Shown here in pieces: positions 24,023 to 33,800 of a stretch of 64,000 nucleotides of DNA. The DNA is taken from the NCBI GenBank assembly GCA_044772875.1, contig CP173058.1:620001-684000 (forward strand), in the 5' to 3' direction. The translations under genes and the position numbers were made by a program. The notes beneath the pieces were generated by a model that searched no databases, was not told where the DNA came from, and saw only the letters and a program-made list of their open reading frames with translations. How positions within the stretch are numbered: the stretch's first letter is position 1; the number at the start of each line of letters is the position of its first letter. This DNA comes from Morganella morganii_D (GTDB lineage Bacteria; Pseudomonadota; Gammaproteobacteria; Enterobacterales; Enterobacteriaceae).

Positions 24023-24726
24023 TACATGGCGCTCCGTTCAAAACGCGTGGTGCGAAGTTCAATGCGTCTGAGGATAAACTGGCTCACCAGGGTAATGGCA
24101 AGATAGATAAGTGCCACGATGCAGTACCAGGTAAACGGCTGCTCTGTCCGGGTGGCGATACTCTTGGTTTGCAGCATCAGGTCATTCACACTGATCAGAG
24201 CAACCAGTGCGGTATCCTTGAGCAGCACCAGCCACTGGTTACCCAGGCCCGGCAGAGCATGACGCCACATCTGCGGCATAATAAAACGAAAGAAAATGGT
24301 GGCCCGGCTCAGCCCGAGTGCCTGTCCGGCTTCGCGCTGACCGCCGGGAACGGCTTTCAGTGCGCCGCGCAGTGTCTGCGAAGCATAGGAGGCATAGAGC
24401 AGGGAGAGGGCGATTATCCCGCTGAACAGCGGTACATAATCGGAGTTATCAATCTCAATCTGTAAGGTGTAAAACCCGAGGTCAATACCGTCGCCGAGAC
24501 GCATGATCACTTCCAGGGTGCCGTAATAAACAAACAACACCACCAGCAGTTCCGGCAGTCCGCGGATCAGAGTGACAAAACAGGTACCGGCAAAGGCGAC
24601 AGGTTTCCAGCGCACGGTTTCCCATGCGGTGAACAGCATCGCCAGAATCAGCCCGAGGATGAGTGCAGAAACAGCAAGGCCGACGGTTGTCCCGGCGGCG
24701 CTTGCTAAAGAGAGAAAATCATTCAT
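24022..24726 (-). CDS. artQ: Arginine ABC transporter permease ArtQ
   Basis: The second permease subunit, 234 residues, with five predicted helices and the EAA loop GQREAGQALGLSRATIFFRFIMPQ (about 140-163). It begins 15 bases after artI. The N-terminal MNDFLSLASAAGTTVGLAVSALI is a typical inner-membrane start. E. coli ArtQ has 238 residues. Confidence 0.94.
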   Translation of the reverse strand: MNDFLSLASAAGTTVGLAVSALILGLILAMLFTAWETVRWKPVAFAGTCFVTLIRGLPELLVVLFVYYGTLEVIMRLGDGIDLGFYTLQIEIDNSDYVPLFSGIIALSLLYASYASQTLRGALKAVPGGQREAGQALGLSRATIFFRFIMPQMWRHALPGLGNQWLVLLKDTALVALISVNDLMLQTKSIATRTEQPFTWYCIVALIYLAITLVSQFILRRIELRTTRFERSAM

Positions 24727-24741
24727 TAATTTTTTACGTAA

Positions 24742-25476
24742 TTACTCAAACCATTTCTTGTAGAGGGTGTCGTACGTACCGTCCGCTTTGACCTCATCAA
24801 GCGCCTTGTTGAGTTTGTCTTTCAGCTCACTGTTGCCTTTACGGACAGCAATGGCAAGACCGGTGCCGAAGTAGGCCGGGTCGGTGACACGCTCACCCAC
24901 GGTTTTCAGATTATCGTTGCTTTTCAGCCATTCATTGATAACAGCTGTATCACCGAAGACGGCTTCAATACGGCCATTTTTCAGATCCAGTACGGCGTTC
25001 TGGTAGCTGTCATAAGGGACAATTTTCATGTCCTTATATTGCTCCATCAGGTATTTCTGATGGGTGGTGCCGTTCTGAATACCAATCTGTTTCCCTTTGA
25101 GGCCGTCAATGCTATCAAATTTGCCCGCAACTGCAACGAAAACAGCAGAGTTATCATAATAAGTATTGGTGAAATCAACCTGTTTCAGGCGCTCCGGAGT
25201 CACGTCAATTCCTGCCATCAGCGCATCAAAACGCTTGTATTTCAGGCTCGGGATCAGGCTGTCAAAGGCCTGGTTGGTAAAGGTGCATTCCGCGTTGATT
25301 TTTGCACACATGGCCTGAGCCAGATCCACATCAAAACCGACGATTTCGTTTTTCTCATTCACGGTTTCAAAGGGGGCATAGCTCGCTTCTGTTGCAAAAC
25401 GGATTTTTTCTTTTTCTGCCGCCGCTGCGGAGAAAGCAAACGCGCCGATTAATGCGGCAATAACCAGTTTTTTCAT
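24742..25476 (-). CDS. artI: Periplasmic arginine/basic amino acid-binding protein ArtI
   Basis: A 244-residue solute-binding protein with a signal peptide (MKKLVIAALIGAFAFSAAAA, cleavage near 20). The binding core reads FATEASYAPFETVNEKNEIVGFDVDLA and QNGTTHQKYL. It is closer to E. coli ArtI (RFATEASYPPFE) than to ArtJ, and it occupies the ArtI position between artP and artQ. The separate artJ that E. coli carries downstream of artM is absent from this window, so this may be the only binding protein for the transporter here. Confidence 0.93.
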   Translation of the reverse strand: MKKLVIAALIGAFAFSAAAAEKEKIRFATEASYAPFETVNEKNEIVGFDVDLAQAMCAKINAECTFTNQAFDSLIPSLKYKRFDALMAGIDVTPERLKQVDFTNTYYDNSAVFVAVAGKFDSIDGLKGKQIGIQNGTTHQKYLMEQYKDMKIVPYDSYQNAVLDLKNGRIEAVFGDTAVINEWLKSNDNLKTVGERVTDPAYFGTGLAIAVRKGNSELKDKLNKALDEVKADGTYDTLYKKWFE

Positions 25477-25514
25477 AGCAACATCCTATTTTATTGTTCA
25501 GTGGCAGAAGATAA

Positions 25515-26243
25515 TCAGTGTGACAGATAACCGGCAAATGCCTCTGTCTGCGGTGTGATAAAACATTGTGCGCTGCCCTGTTCCACGATGCGGCCGTTTT
25601 CCATATACACCACTTTACTGGCGGTTTTACGGGCAATATCCACTTCGTGAGTCACAATGACCTGGGTAATCCCGGTTTGCGACAGCTCTTTAATAATATC
25701 GACAACCTGAGAGGTAATCTCCGGGTCCAGTGCCGCGGTCGGCTCATCGAATAACAGCACCTGCGGTTCCATCATCAGGGCGCGGGCAATGGCCACACGC
25801 TGCTGCTGGCCGCCGGATAAATGCAGAGGGAAGCGGCCGGCAAAATCGGTCAGACGCAGACGTGCCAGCAGCTTTTCAGCTTTTGCCTGAGCGGCTTCTT
25901 TTGTCAGACCCAGTACCCGGATCGGGGCTTCTGTCAGGTTGTCCATGACGGTCAGATGCGGCCACAGGTTATACTGCTGGAATACCATACCGACGTTCTG
26001 ACGCAGGGAACGGATTTCTCCGGCAGATGGCGCGGAGGTAAAATCAAAATGGTGACCCGCAATGGTCAGCTCGCCGGAACGCGGCATTTCAAGCAGATTC
26101 AGTGCCCGCAGCAGTGAACTCTTACCTGCACCACTCGGCCCGAGCAGTACCATGGTTTCACCTGCACCACATTCCAGGTTGATGTCAAACAGCGCCTGAT
26201 GCTGTCCGTAAAAGCAATTGATGTTTTTTAATTGAATACTCAT
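25515..26243 (-). CDS. artP: Arginine ABC transporter ATP-binding protein ArtP
   Basis: The ATPase that powers ArtQM. It has 242 residues from the ATG at 26241-26243, the same as E. coli ArtP. Visible motifs are Walker A GPSGAGKS (about 36-43), the signature LSGGQQQR, Walker B VLLFDEPTAALD (about 160-171) and the switch histidine in IVTHEVD. The ribosome site is weak and an upstream in-frame ATG gives a slightly longer form. AT-rich sequence about 30-70 bases upstream (26273-26311) contains TGAAT-type half sites in an arrangement resembling two ARG boxes three bases apart. ArgR control is therefore plausible but unproven. Confidence 0.94.
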   Translation of the reverse strand: MSIQLKNINCFYGQHQALFDINLECGAGETMVLLGPSGAGKSSLLRALNLLEMPRSGELTIAGHHFDFTSAPSAGEIRSLRQNVGMVFQQYNLWPHLTVMDNLTEAPIRVLGLTKEAAQAKAEKLLARLRLTDFAGRFPLHLSGGQQQRVAIARALMMEPQVLLFDEPTAALDPEITSQVVDIIKELSQTGITQVIVTHEVDIARKTASKVVYMENGRIVEQGSAQCFITPQTEAFAGYLSH

Positions 26244-26361
26244 GCTATAAATCTGCATACTCAGTGACGTTGAGTGAATATTAACGCCATAAGAATAAAT
26301 ATGCAATTATTTCTGCATAAAAAATTACTAAAAAAGCAAGATAATAACTTTTACTGAGTGG

Positions 26362-27810
26362 TTATGTCTTCTCAGATGCCGGGAGGACGTATGCTGAGGC
26401 TCGTTTGACAATGGTTTTCGCCATGCCTTTAAAGATGAATAAATGAGCGGGCATCATGGCGAACCAGTAAAGCAGCCCGCTGAATCCGGCAGGATGCCAC
26501 CAGGCGCGGACATCCAGCTCCCGCTGATGGCCGTGGTCGCGGATGGTAAAAGTCAGCCGTCCCAGTCCGGGGGCTTTCATACCGAACAGCAGGGAGAGCT
26601 GCTGCCGGGGTTTGAGGGTGATTACTTTCCAGCCGTCGATTTTATCCCCCAATTCCAGGGTATCGCGATCAGGGCGGCCGTAAGTGATTTTATTACCGCA
26701 AAGATCATCCAGCCGGGCGCGGACAGACCACAGAATATTGGCGCAGAAATATCCTTCTTTACCGCCAATCTGCTGTACAACATGCCACAGCGCTTCGGCG
26801 GAGGCGGAGGTGTTCAGGGTAAAACCGGCCTGTTTGGGATAAAAACCGAAGCCCGGACGCCAGCGGGCGCGGACTTCCGGGTCATAACCCCAGTCCTCAT
26901 TATCCACGGCATCCGCTTCATCTTTAAGGGTCTTGCGCACAGCATCATCAAAACTGAGCAGCGTCTGCGGGATCAGTGCCTGAAGCTGTTTTCCGTCGCC
27001 GGGCAGATCATATTTCAGTCCCATAATCAGCTCCTTGGCGATACCTTCCGGCACCGTGGTGATCAGGCGCAGAAAGTGCACTGAAATCAGCCGCAGCGGA
27101 ATAGGCAGCGGGATCATCAGCCGCTTTTTGCCGCTGATGGTAATAAAATGGCGGAACATTTCCAGATAGCTGAGGTAATCCGGCCCCGTGGCATCAAAGC
27201 GGCGGTTTCCGGTTGCAGGGTGAGAGAGCAGGCCGGTCAGGTAATTAAGCAGATTTTCCAGTGCCACCGGCGAGGATTTTGAGCGCGCCCAGCGTGGCGG
27301 GGTCAGGAGCGGCAGGTTGTATACCATGTCCCGCATGATCTCAAACGCCGCGGAGCCCGGCCCGACAATAATGGCAGCGCGGATCTCCGTGACCGGTACA
27401 CGGCTGTCCGCGAGAATTTCACCGGTCAGTCTGCGGGCGGCGAGATGCGGGGAATCACTGTCTTTGTGCTGTATGGCGCTCAGGTAAATCACTTCCCGCA
27501 CAGCGGATTTATTCAGTATCTCCTGCACGTTTTCTGCCGCAAGGCGTTCCCGTGCCAGTAAATTATCCTCATCTGTCATACTGTGGACGAGGTAATACAG
27601 CACATCGATGTCCTGAAAAAGCGTTTCCAGGGTGGATTTATCATACAGATCCGCATAGCAGCAGCGGGTATTTTCCCAGCCCTGTGCCTGCATCCACTCC
27701 ACCCGGCGGGCGGCGGCGGTTACTTGATGACCGGCGGCAATCAGTTGCGGGATAAGATTTTGTCCGACATAACCGCTGGCACCCAGCACTAAAATCCGTT
27801 GTTGTGACAT
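26362..27810 (-). CDS. ybjT: YbjT, NAD(P)-binding protein with C-terminal DUF2867 domain
   Basis: A 482-residue protein with two parts. The N-terminal Rossmann domain has GASGYVGQNL (about 10-19) and an SDR-like core to about residue 300. The C-terminal DUF2867/SRPBCC-like domain (about 330-470) ends in a hydrophobic stretch LLYWFAMMPAHLFIFKGMAKTI. It aligns with E. coli YbjT (476 aa), whose function is unknown. It lies 13 bases after lysO on the same strand and may be co-transcribed. In E. coli ltaE, poxB and hcp-hcr lie between these genes and are missing here. Confidence 0.9.
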   Translation of the reverse strand: MSQQRILVLGASGYVGQNLIPQLIAAGHQVTAAARRVEWMQAQGWENTRCCYADLYDKSTLETLFQDIDVLYYLVHSMTDEDNLLARERLAAENVQEILNKSAVREVIYLSAIQHKDSDSPHLAARRLTGEILADSRVPVTEIRAAIIVGPGSAAFEIMRDMVYNLPLLTPPRWARSKSSPVALENLLNYLTGLLSHPATGNRRFDATGPDYLSYLEMFRHFITISGKKRLMIPLPIPLRLISVHFLRLITTVPEGIAKELIMGLKYDLPGDGKQLQALIPQTLLSFDDAVRKTLKDEADAVDNEDWGYDPEVRARWRPGFGFYPKQAGFTLNTSASAEALWHVVQQIGGKEGYFCANILWSVRARLDDLCGNKITYGRPDRDTLELGDKIDGWKVITLKPRQQLSLLFGMKAPGLGRLTFTIRDHGHQRELDVRAWWHPAGFSGLLYWFAMMPAHLFIFKGMAKTIVKRASAYVLPASEKT

Positions 27811-27823
27811 ATGTTTTCACTCT

Positions 27824-28723
27824 TCAGGTAAACAGGGCTATCAGCACCGGCGCAAACAGACTGAGGATAAAGCCGTGTACAATCGCGGCCGGGACAATAG
27901 ATACACCTCCGCTGCGTTGCAATACCGGCAGGGTAAAGTCCATCGTGGTGGCACCGCCGAGGCCGAGAGCGGCTGCGCGGTGGCGGTTGATCAGCAGCGG
28001 GATCAGCATAATTGCGGCAATCTCCCGCGCCAGGTCATTAAAGAAGCCGACACTGCCGAGTACCGGGCCGAATGCGTCCGTCAGCAGAATTCCGGACAGC
28101 GAATACCAGCCGAAGCCGGAAGAGAGTGCCATCCCTGTTTTGACCGGCAGCCCGGCAATCAGTGCCGCGAGTGCGCCGCCGAGCAGTGAAGTGACCACAA
28201 CAATCAGGGAAACCAGCATGCCGCGGCGGTTAATCAGGATCTGACGCAGCGTCATACCGCTGTTACGCAGCTGGATCCCGACCAGGAACAGCAGGAAAAT
28301 CAGGGCATACTCGCTGGCATGCCCGGCAAAGGAGAGAAATGACCAGCCGAATAGCCCGGTGGCAAAGCCAACCAGCAGCACGCCGCACAATTGCAGGGAT
28401 TCCAGCACCATATGCAGGCGTGAAGGGGGTTTTTGCTGTTTATGGGACGGTACCTGCCACGGGTATTTTTTACCGTATAAAAACAGTCCGGCGAGGTTAC
28501 AGCCCAGCACCACCACGGAAAATGTCAGCGTGTACTGCACAATCACCAGTAAATTCGCCCCGAGGTTTTCCACCAGCGCCAGACTGATCCCCATCAGAAA
28601 CAGAATCACATACACCATTGCACTCAGGCCGCGGCCGATTATTTTTTTCAGTGCCGTGCTGCTGACCGGGATGAGATAACCCGCGATAAGCGGTGCAAGA
28701 ATAATTAATAACCCTGAATACAT
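27824..28723 (-). CDS. lysO: Lysine exporter LysO
   Basis: A 299-residue inner-membrane protein of the LysO (DUF340) family with about eight hydrophobic segments. LysO in E. coli (YbjE) exports L-lysine and is activated by ArgP. Conserved stretches include GIQLRNSGMTLRQIL, the gating region SSGFGWYSLSGILLTDAFGPVLGSVGFFNDLARE (about 206-240) with its acidic residues, and GGATTMDFTLPV. The length equals the E. coli protein. The leader before the gene contains a perfect 8-bp hairpin (28773-28791). Confidence 0.93.
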   Translation of the reverse strand: MYSGLLIILAPLIAGYLIPVSSTALKKIIGRGLSAMVYVILFLMGISLALVENLGANLLVIVQYTLTFSVVVLGCNLAGLFLYGKKYPWQVPSHKQQKPPSRLHMVLESLQLCGVLLVGFATGLFGWSFLSFAGHASEYALIFLLFLVGIQLRNSGMTLRQILINRRGMLVSLIVVVTSLLGGALAALIAGLPVKTGMALSSGFGWYSLSGILLTDAFGPVLGSVGFFNDLAREIAAIMLIPLLINRHRAAALGLGGATTMDFTLPVLQRSGGVSIVPAAIVHGFILSLFAPVLIALFT

Positions 28724-28772
28724 GTGTGTCGTTTCCGTAAAATAATGCCGTCTTTCTTGTGTTCGTGTCAGT

Positions 28773-28791
28773 GTCTGCTTAAAAAGCAGAC
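28773..28791 (-). other. Perfect hairpin in the lysO leader
   Basis: GTCTGCTT / AAGCAGAC with a 3-base loop, 50 bases before the lysO ATG. It could be a leader structure or an operator for the ArgP-type control known for lysO. It has no T run on either strand. Confidence 0.45.
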
Positions 28792-28958
28792 GATTATAGC
28801 GGCAATCTCACCAGAATTGCTACGTATCCCTCTGTTTTCATGTTTAGTATAAGTCAAAACCGTTTTTATTTATTACATTGTGATAATACTTTATTGTGAT
28901 CATTAATGTGACAGTATTGTCATAACACAGGCGATATCCGGCAAACAGTGAGGGAACT

Positions 28959-30641
28959 ATGATTCTGGAAAGAGTGGAAATTCTGGGTTTTCGCGGTATT
29001 AACCGCCTGTCATTACCACTGACCGGCAATACGGTATTGATCGGTGAAAATGCCTGGGGAAAATCCAGCCTGCTGGATGCGCTGACACTGACATTGTCGC
29101 CGCAGGCACTGAATGCAAAATTTGTCCTGAGTGATTTTTATCATGCCGCCGGCAGTGAGTCAGGGCCTGTCCGGCACTTACAGATTGTTCTGATATTCCG
29201 GGAAACCCGTCCCGGGCGTTCCCGTTCCCGTCGTTTCCGTGAACTGGCGCCGCTGTGGCGCACCAACGGGGATGAGTATCTGCGGATCAACTACCGTGTC
29301 AGTGCGGATCTGGCGGATGATAATACCATTACCAGCCAGCGCACATTTCTGGATGAGGCCGGTGAGCCGCTGCTGCCGGAGGAAGCCGATAAGTTTATCC
29401 GTGAGATTATCCGCCTTTATCCGGTGCTGCGCCTGCGTGATGCCCGCTTTATGCGCGGCCTGAAAAAAAGTATGCCTGAGTGTGAGGAAGAGGAGTGTGA
29501 TCTCCGCATGCAGACAGAAGCGTTTAATGACCGGATGGCGGATCTGACCCGCGCCCTGGTCAGTAATCCGCAGACACTCTCCAATAATGATTTGCAGGAT
29601 GGCCTGGAAGCCATGAAACAACTGCTCAGTCACTACTTTGCCGAACAGGGGGAGTATCTGCTGGATCGCCGTAAGGCACGGCAGCTGAACATTGAACCGC
29701 GCCAGCGGGCATGGCAGGCGCTGGAAGGGATTAACCGCGTGGTGGCCGGGCCCAATCAGCGTAATGTGCGGCTGATTATTCTCGGGATGTTTGCCGCGCT
29801 GCTCCAGTCCAACAGCGGACTGAAACTCGACCCGTATGCCCGCCCGATTATTATTGTGGAAGATCCGGAAACCCGCCTGCATCCGATAATGTTGTCGGTG
29901 GCGTGGGGGCTGCTCAGTCTGTTTTCTTTACAGCGTATTACCACCACCAATTCCGGCGAACTGCTCTCGCTGGTGCCTATTCATGATATCTGCCGCCTGG
30001 TACGGGAATCCACCCGCGTTGCCGCTTACCGGCTGGAGGAAAATCATCTGTCGCCGGAAGAACTGCGGCGTATCTCATTCCATATCCGCTTTAACCGCCC
30101 GTCCTCGCTGTTTGCCCGCTGCTGGCTGCTGGTGGAGGGTGAAACGGAAATCTGGCTGATGAACGATCTGGCAAAACAGTGTAATTACTATTTTGAGACG
30201 GAAGGTATCAAGGTGATTGAGTTTGCCCAGTGCGGTCTTAAACCTTTGTTAAAGTTTGCCAACAAAATGGGTATAGAATGGCATACTTTGGTTGACGGCG
30301 ATGAAGCCGGTAAGAAATACGCGGCCACCGCCACGCATTTCTCATCGGGGCTCAATGATGTGGAGCAGGACCGGCTGACCCGTCTGCCCGCGCCGGATAT
30401 GGAGCATTTTTTATATCGCGAAGGGTTCAGCCGGCTGTATCACCAGATCGCGGATATTCCGGAGAATATTAAAATGCCGGCCCGCCGGGTTATTACCAAA
30501 GCGATTCACCGCACCTCGAAACCGGATCTGGCGATTGCGATTGCCAACAATGCCGCGCGCCGGGGTGTGGATTCTATCCCGCTGTTGCTGCGCCGGATGT
30601 TCTCCCGCGTGGCATGGCTCGCCAGAGGGCGCGCTAACTGA
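28959..30641 (+). CDS. ybjD: OLD-family ATP-dependent nuclease-like protein YbjD
   Basis: A 560-residue protein with an N-terminal SMC/RecN-like ATPase. Walker A GENAWGKSS is at about 29-37, and the signature/Walker B region IIIVEDPETRLHP at about 296-308. A C-terminal TOPRIM domain follows (LLVEGETEIWL about 392-402, VDGDEAGKKYA about 446-456). This is the OLD-family architecture found in E. coli YbjD (552 aa), whose role is undefined. Other OLD proteins act in DNA processing or phage defence. The ATG 28959 follows GAGGGA. It ends 14 bases before macA and may be read through into macAB. In E. coli ybjX separates them. Confidence 0.92.
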   Translation: MILERVEILGFRGINRLSLPLTGNTVLIGENAWGKSSLLDALTLTLSPQALNAKFVLSDFYHAAGSESGPVRHLQIVLIFRETRPGRSRSRRFRELAPLWRTNGDEYLRINYRVSADLADDNTITSQRTFLDEAGEPLLPEEADKFIREIIRLYPVLRLRDARFMRGLKKSMPECEEEECDLRMQTEAFNDRMADLTRALVSNPQTLSNNDLQDGLEAMKQLLSHYFAEQGEYLLDRRKARQLNIEPRQRAWQALEGINRVVAGPNQRNVRLIILGMFAALLQSNSGLKLDPYARPIIIVEDPETRLHPIMLSVAWGLLSLFSLQRITTTNSGELLSLVPIHDICRLVRESTRVAAYRLEENHLSPEELRRISFHIRFNRPSSLFARCWLLVEGETEIWLMNDLAKQCNYYFETEGIKVIEFAQCGLKPLLKFANKMGIEWHTLVDGDEAGKKYAATATHFSSGLNDVEQDRLTRLPAPDMEHFLYREGFSRLYHQIADIPENIKMPARRVITKAIHRTSKPDLAIAIANNAARRGVDSIPLLLRRMFSRVAWLARGRAN

Positions 30642-30655
30642 GGAAAAAGGTGTCA

Positions 30656-31765
30656 ATGAAAGCAGTTTCAAAGAAAAGATTACTGACCGCCGGCATTCTG
30701 ATTATTCTGATCGCCGGCGGTTTCTGGTTTTTTACCCGTGAAGATGCACCGGTCAGCTATATGACGGCGGATGTACAACGCGGCACACTGGAAAAGAAAG
30801 TGATGGCCACCGGCAAACTGGATGCATTGCAGAAGGTGGATGTCGGCGCACAGGTCAACGGGCAGTTGCAGACCCTGAATGTCAAAGAGGGGGATTTTGT
30901 TAAGAAAGGGGATCTGCTGGCGGTAATCGACCCGGTCAAAGCACAAAACGTGGTGATCGAGGCCGAGCAGACCGTCAGTGAAATCAAAGCACGGCTGAAG
31001 CAGGCAGAGGCCGAGTATGCCTTCGCACAGGCGACCTATCAGCGGCGGCTGTCGCTGTCAAAAACACAGGTTATTTCAAAGCAGGATGTGGATGAGGCAC
31101 GGCGTAATATGGATGTGCAGCGCGCGGCGATTGACACCTACAAAGCTCAGGTGGCACGTAACCAGGCTACCCTGGATACCGCCCGCAATGATTTGCAGTA
31201 CACCAATATCCGCGCGCCGATGGACGGTGTGGTGACGGAGCTGAAAACATTGCAGGGACAGACGGTGATTGCTATGCAGCAGGCACCGACCATTCTCTCC
31301 CTGGCGGATCTCGACACCATGCTGGTGAATGCTGAAGTCTCCGAGGCGGATGTGGTGTATCTGAAACCGGGTCAGAAAGCCACCTTCAGTGTGCTGGGCG
31401 CGCCGGATAAATCTTTCAGCGGCGTGATCACCGATATCCTGCCGAAACCGCAGAAAATCAATGATGCGATTTTCTATTACGCCCGGTTTGAAGTGCCGAA
31501 CCCGCAGCATGTGCTGAAACTGGATATGACCGCACAGGTCACCATCGCGCTGGAAAACCGCGAAAACGTACTGAAAATCCCGCTGGCGGCACTGGGTAAA
31601 GAGATTTCCCCGACCGGATATGAAGTGCAGGTGCTGGTGGATGGTCAGCCGGAAACCCGTCAGGTGACACTCGGCACCCGTAATGATGTGGAAGCCGAGG
31701 TGGTAAAAGGCCTGGCGGAGCATGAGAAAGTGGTGACCGGTATTGATGACGGCACAGCAGGGTAA
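30656..31765 (+). CDS. macA: Macrolide efflux periplasmic adaptor MacA
   Basis: A membrane-fusion protein that links MacB to TolC. The 369 residues have an N-terminal membrane anchor (about 7-24) and a lipoyl-like domain around GKLDALQKVDVGAQVNGQL. A long alpha-hairpin coiled coil lies at about 95-165, with beta-barrel and membrane-proximal domains beyond. ATG 30656 is preferred because AAGG lies five bases upstream. A GTG two codons earlier is possible. It is followed by macB after 3 bases. Confidence 0.94.
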   Translation: MKAVSKKRLLTAGILIILIAGGFWFFTREDAPVSYMTADVQRGTLEKKVMATGKLDALQKVDVGAQVNGQLQTLNVKEGDFVKKGDLLAVIDPVKAQNVVIEAEQTVSEIKARLKQAEAEYAFAQATYQRRLSLSKTQVISKQDVDEARRNMDVQRAAIDTYKAQVARNQATLDTARNDLQYTNIRAPMDGVVTELKTLQGQTVIAMQQAPTILSLADLDTMLVNAEVSEADVVYLKPGQKATFSVLGAPDKSFSGVITDILPKPQKINDAIFYYARFEVPNPQHVLKLDMTAQVTIALENRENVLKIPLAALGKEISPTGYEVQVLVDGQPETRQVTLGTRNDVEAEVVKGLAEHEKVVTGIDDGTAG

Positions 31766-31768
31766 TTC

Positions 31769-33715
31769 ATGAGCGCATTATTAGAATTGAGGAATATTTA
31801 CCGCCGTTATCCTTCCGGCGACAGCAGTGTCACTGTGCTGGATGATGTCTCACTGACTATCCGTGCCGGTGAAATGGTGGCGATTATCGGTCAGTCCGGC
31901 TCCGGTAAATCCACGCTGATGAATATTCTCGGTTGCCTGGACACCCCGAGTGACGGGCACTATTTTGTCGCCGGAAAAAATACCGCAGAGCTGAGCGGCG
32001 ATGAGCTGGCGGCACTGCGGCGTGAGCATTTCGGCTTTATTTTCCAGCGATACCATCTGTTATCCCACCTCAGTGCAGAACAAAATGTGGAAATGCCGGC
32101 CATTTATGCCGGACTGAGCGCCCGTGAGCGCCGCGAACGGGCAGCGGAACTGTTACAGCGCCTGGGGCTGGGGGAACGGCTGATTTACCGGCCGGGACAG
32201 CTCTCCGGCGGGCAGCAGCAGCGTGTCAGTATCGCCAGGGCCCTGATGAACGGCGGGGAAGTGATCCTCGCGGATGAACCGACCGGGGCGCTTGACAGTC
32301 AGTCAGGCAAAGAGGTGATGGCGATTCTGCGTCAGCTTTGTGAGCAGGGGCATACCGTTATTATCGTAACCCATGATCCGTCCATTGCCGCACAGGCCGC
32401 GCGGATCATTGAAATCAAAGACGGGCACATCCTCAGCGACAGCGGGTCGGTAACAAATCCGCAGGCCAAAGCACTGACCGCAAAACCACCGCTGAAAAGC
32501 AGTGCATTCAGTCGTTTCCTCGGCCGTTTTAATGAAGCGCTGCTGATGGCGTGGCGGGCAATGGTGGTTAATAAGATGCGGACACTGCTCACCATGCTGG
32601 GCATTATTATCGGGATTGCGTCCGTGGTGACGATTCTGGTGATTGGTGATGCCGCCAAAGCTCTGGTGCTGTCTGATATCAAATCCATCGGGACAAACAC
32701 CATTTTTGTCTATCCCGGCAAGGATTTCGGCAGTGATCCGGGACAGGATCAGCAATCTCTGAAACCCGGTGATGTGGATGTGATCCGTCAGCAGCCGTAT
32801 GTTTATGCCGCTTCGGCGGAAATTGAGAATGGCGCACGTCTGCGCCGTGGCAATCTTGACTCTGCTGCCCGCGTTACCGGGATCGGGCCGGACTTTTTCT
32901 CCGTGTATGACATGCGTTTCGGCGAAGGTCGCGCGTTCTCTCCGGAGATGTATGAGCGCCGTTCTCAGGTTGTCATCATCGATATGAATACCAAACGCAA
33001 ACTCTTTCCGCATCAGAACAATGTGGTCGGGGAAATGCTGCTGGTGGGTAATATGCCTGCAACGGTGGTCGGCGTGATTGCGGATCGTAAATCCATGTTC
33101 GGCAACTCGAAAACCTTACAGGTCTGGATGCCGTACACCACGCTGACCGGGCGGCTGATGCAGCGTAATTATCTGGATATGATCTCCGTGCGTATCCGTG
33201 ACGGTTATAATACCAAAAATGCGGAAGAGCAGCTGGTACGGCTGATGACGCTGCGTCACGGTAAAAAAGACACCTTCACCTACAACCTCGACAGCATTGT
33301 GAAAACCGTGGATAAAACCACGACCACCATGCAGCTCTTTCTGACGCTGGTGGCGGTGATTTCACTGGTGGTGGGCGGTATCGGTGTGATGAATATCATG
33401 CTGGTTAGTGTCACTGAACGCACCCGCGAAATCGGCATCCGTATGGCAGTCGGCGCACGCGCGGGGGATGTGATGCAGCAGTTTTTGATCGAGGCGGTGC
33501 TGGTGTGTCTGATGGGCGGGGCTATCGGCCTGGGGCTCTCTTACTCCATTGCCTTTGCCGCCAAAATGGCACTGCCGGACTGGGAATTTGTCTTCCGTCC
33601 GGCGGCGATTGTCAGCGCGGTGCTCTGCTCGACAGCAATCGGGATCATCTTCGGTTTTCTGCCTGCCAGAAATGCGGCTAAACTTGATCCTATCGATGCT
33701 CTGGCCCGGGAATAG
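31769..33715 (+). CDS. macB: Macrolide efflux ABC transporter MacB
   Basis: A 648-residue ABC half-transporter with a fused N-terminal ATPase and C-terminal membrane domain. It has Walker A GQSGSGKS (about 42-49), the signature LSGGQQQR and Walker B VILADEPTGALD. Then come a first membrane helix (about 275-300), a large periplasmic domain and three C-terminal helices with VTERTREIGIRMAVGARAGDV (about 549-569). With MacA and TolC it exports macrolides and heat-stable enterotoxin in E. coli. Length equals the E. coli protein. Confidence 0.96.
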   Translation: MSALLELRNIYRRYPSGDSSVTVLDDVSLTIRAGEMVAIIGQSGSGKSTLMNILGCLDTPSDGHYFVAGKNTAELSGDELAALRREHFGFIFQRYHLLSHLSAEQNVEMPAIYAGLSARERRERAAELLQRLGLGERLIYRPGQLSGGQQQRVSIARALMNGGEVILADEPTGALDSQSGKEVMAILRQLCEQGHTVIIVTHDPSIAAQAARIIEIKDGHILSDSGSVTNPQAKALTAKPPLKSSAFSRFLGRFNEALLMAWRAMVVNKMRTLLTMLGIIIGIASVVTILVIGDAAKALVLSDIKSIGTNTIFVYPGKDFGSDPGQDQQSLKPGDVDVIRQQPYVYAASAEIENGARLRRGNLDSAARVTGIGPDFFSVYDMRFGEGRAFSPEMYERRSQVVIIDMNTKRKLFPHQNNVVGEMLLVGNMPATVVGVIADRKSMFGNSKTLQVWMPYTTLTGRLMQRNYLDMISVRIRDGYNTKNAEEQLVRLMTLRHGKKDTFTYNLDSIVKTVDKTTTTMQLFLTLVAVISLVVGGIGVMNIMLVSVTERTREIGIRMAVGARAGDVMQQFLIEAVLVCLMGGAIGLGLSYSIAFAAKMALPDWEFVFRPAAIVSAVLCSTAIGIIFGFLPARNAAKLDPIDALARE

Positions 33716-33740
33716 CCTCGTACGGTCTGAAATACGAATA

Positions 33741-33773
33741 CGTCGCGGAATGACGATTGACATTACCGCGACG
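33741..33773. repeat. Inverted repeat between macB and cspD
   Basis: CGTCGCGG and CCGCGACG form a perfect 8-bp stem with a 17-base loop that has a further short ATG/CAT pairing. It lies between convergent genes and may terminate transcription in both directions, but no T run is present. Confidence 0.5.
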
Positions 33774-33800
33774 ATCCGCATAATTTTGTTAAATACAGTG

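Noticed and set aside
26265..26311. ARG boxes upstream of artP as a firm site
   Set aside because: Only the left half-site TGAAT fits well and the rest is too AT-rich to judge by eye, so it is mentioned only within the artP entry.
28959..30641. YbjD (OLD-family) as a phage-defence island
   Set aside because: It is the conserved chromosomal YbjD beside macAB, with no mobile-element signs or partner such as a GajB helicase. A defence role is possible for the family but not supported here.
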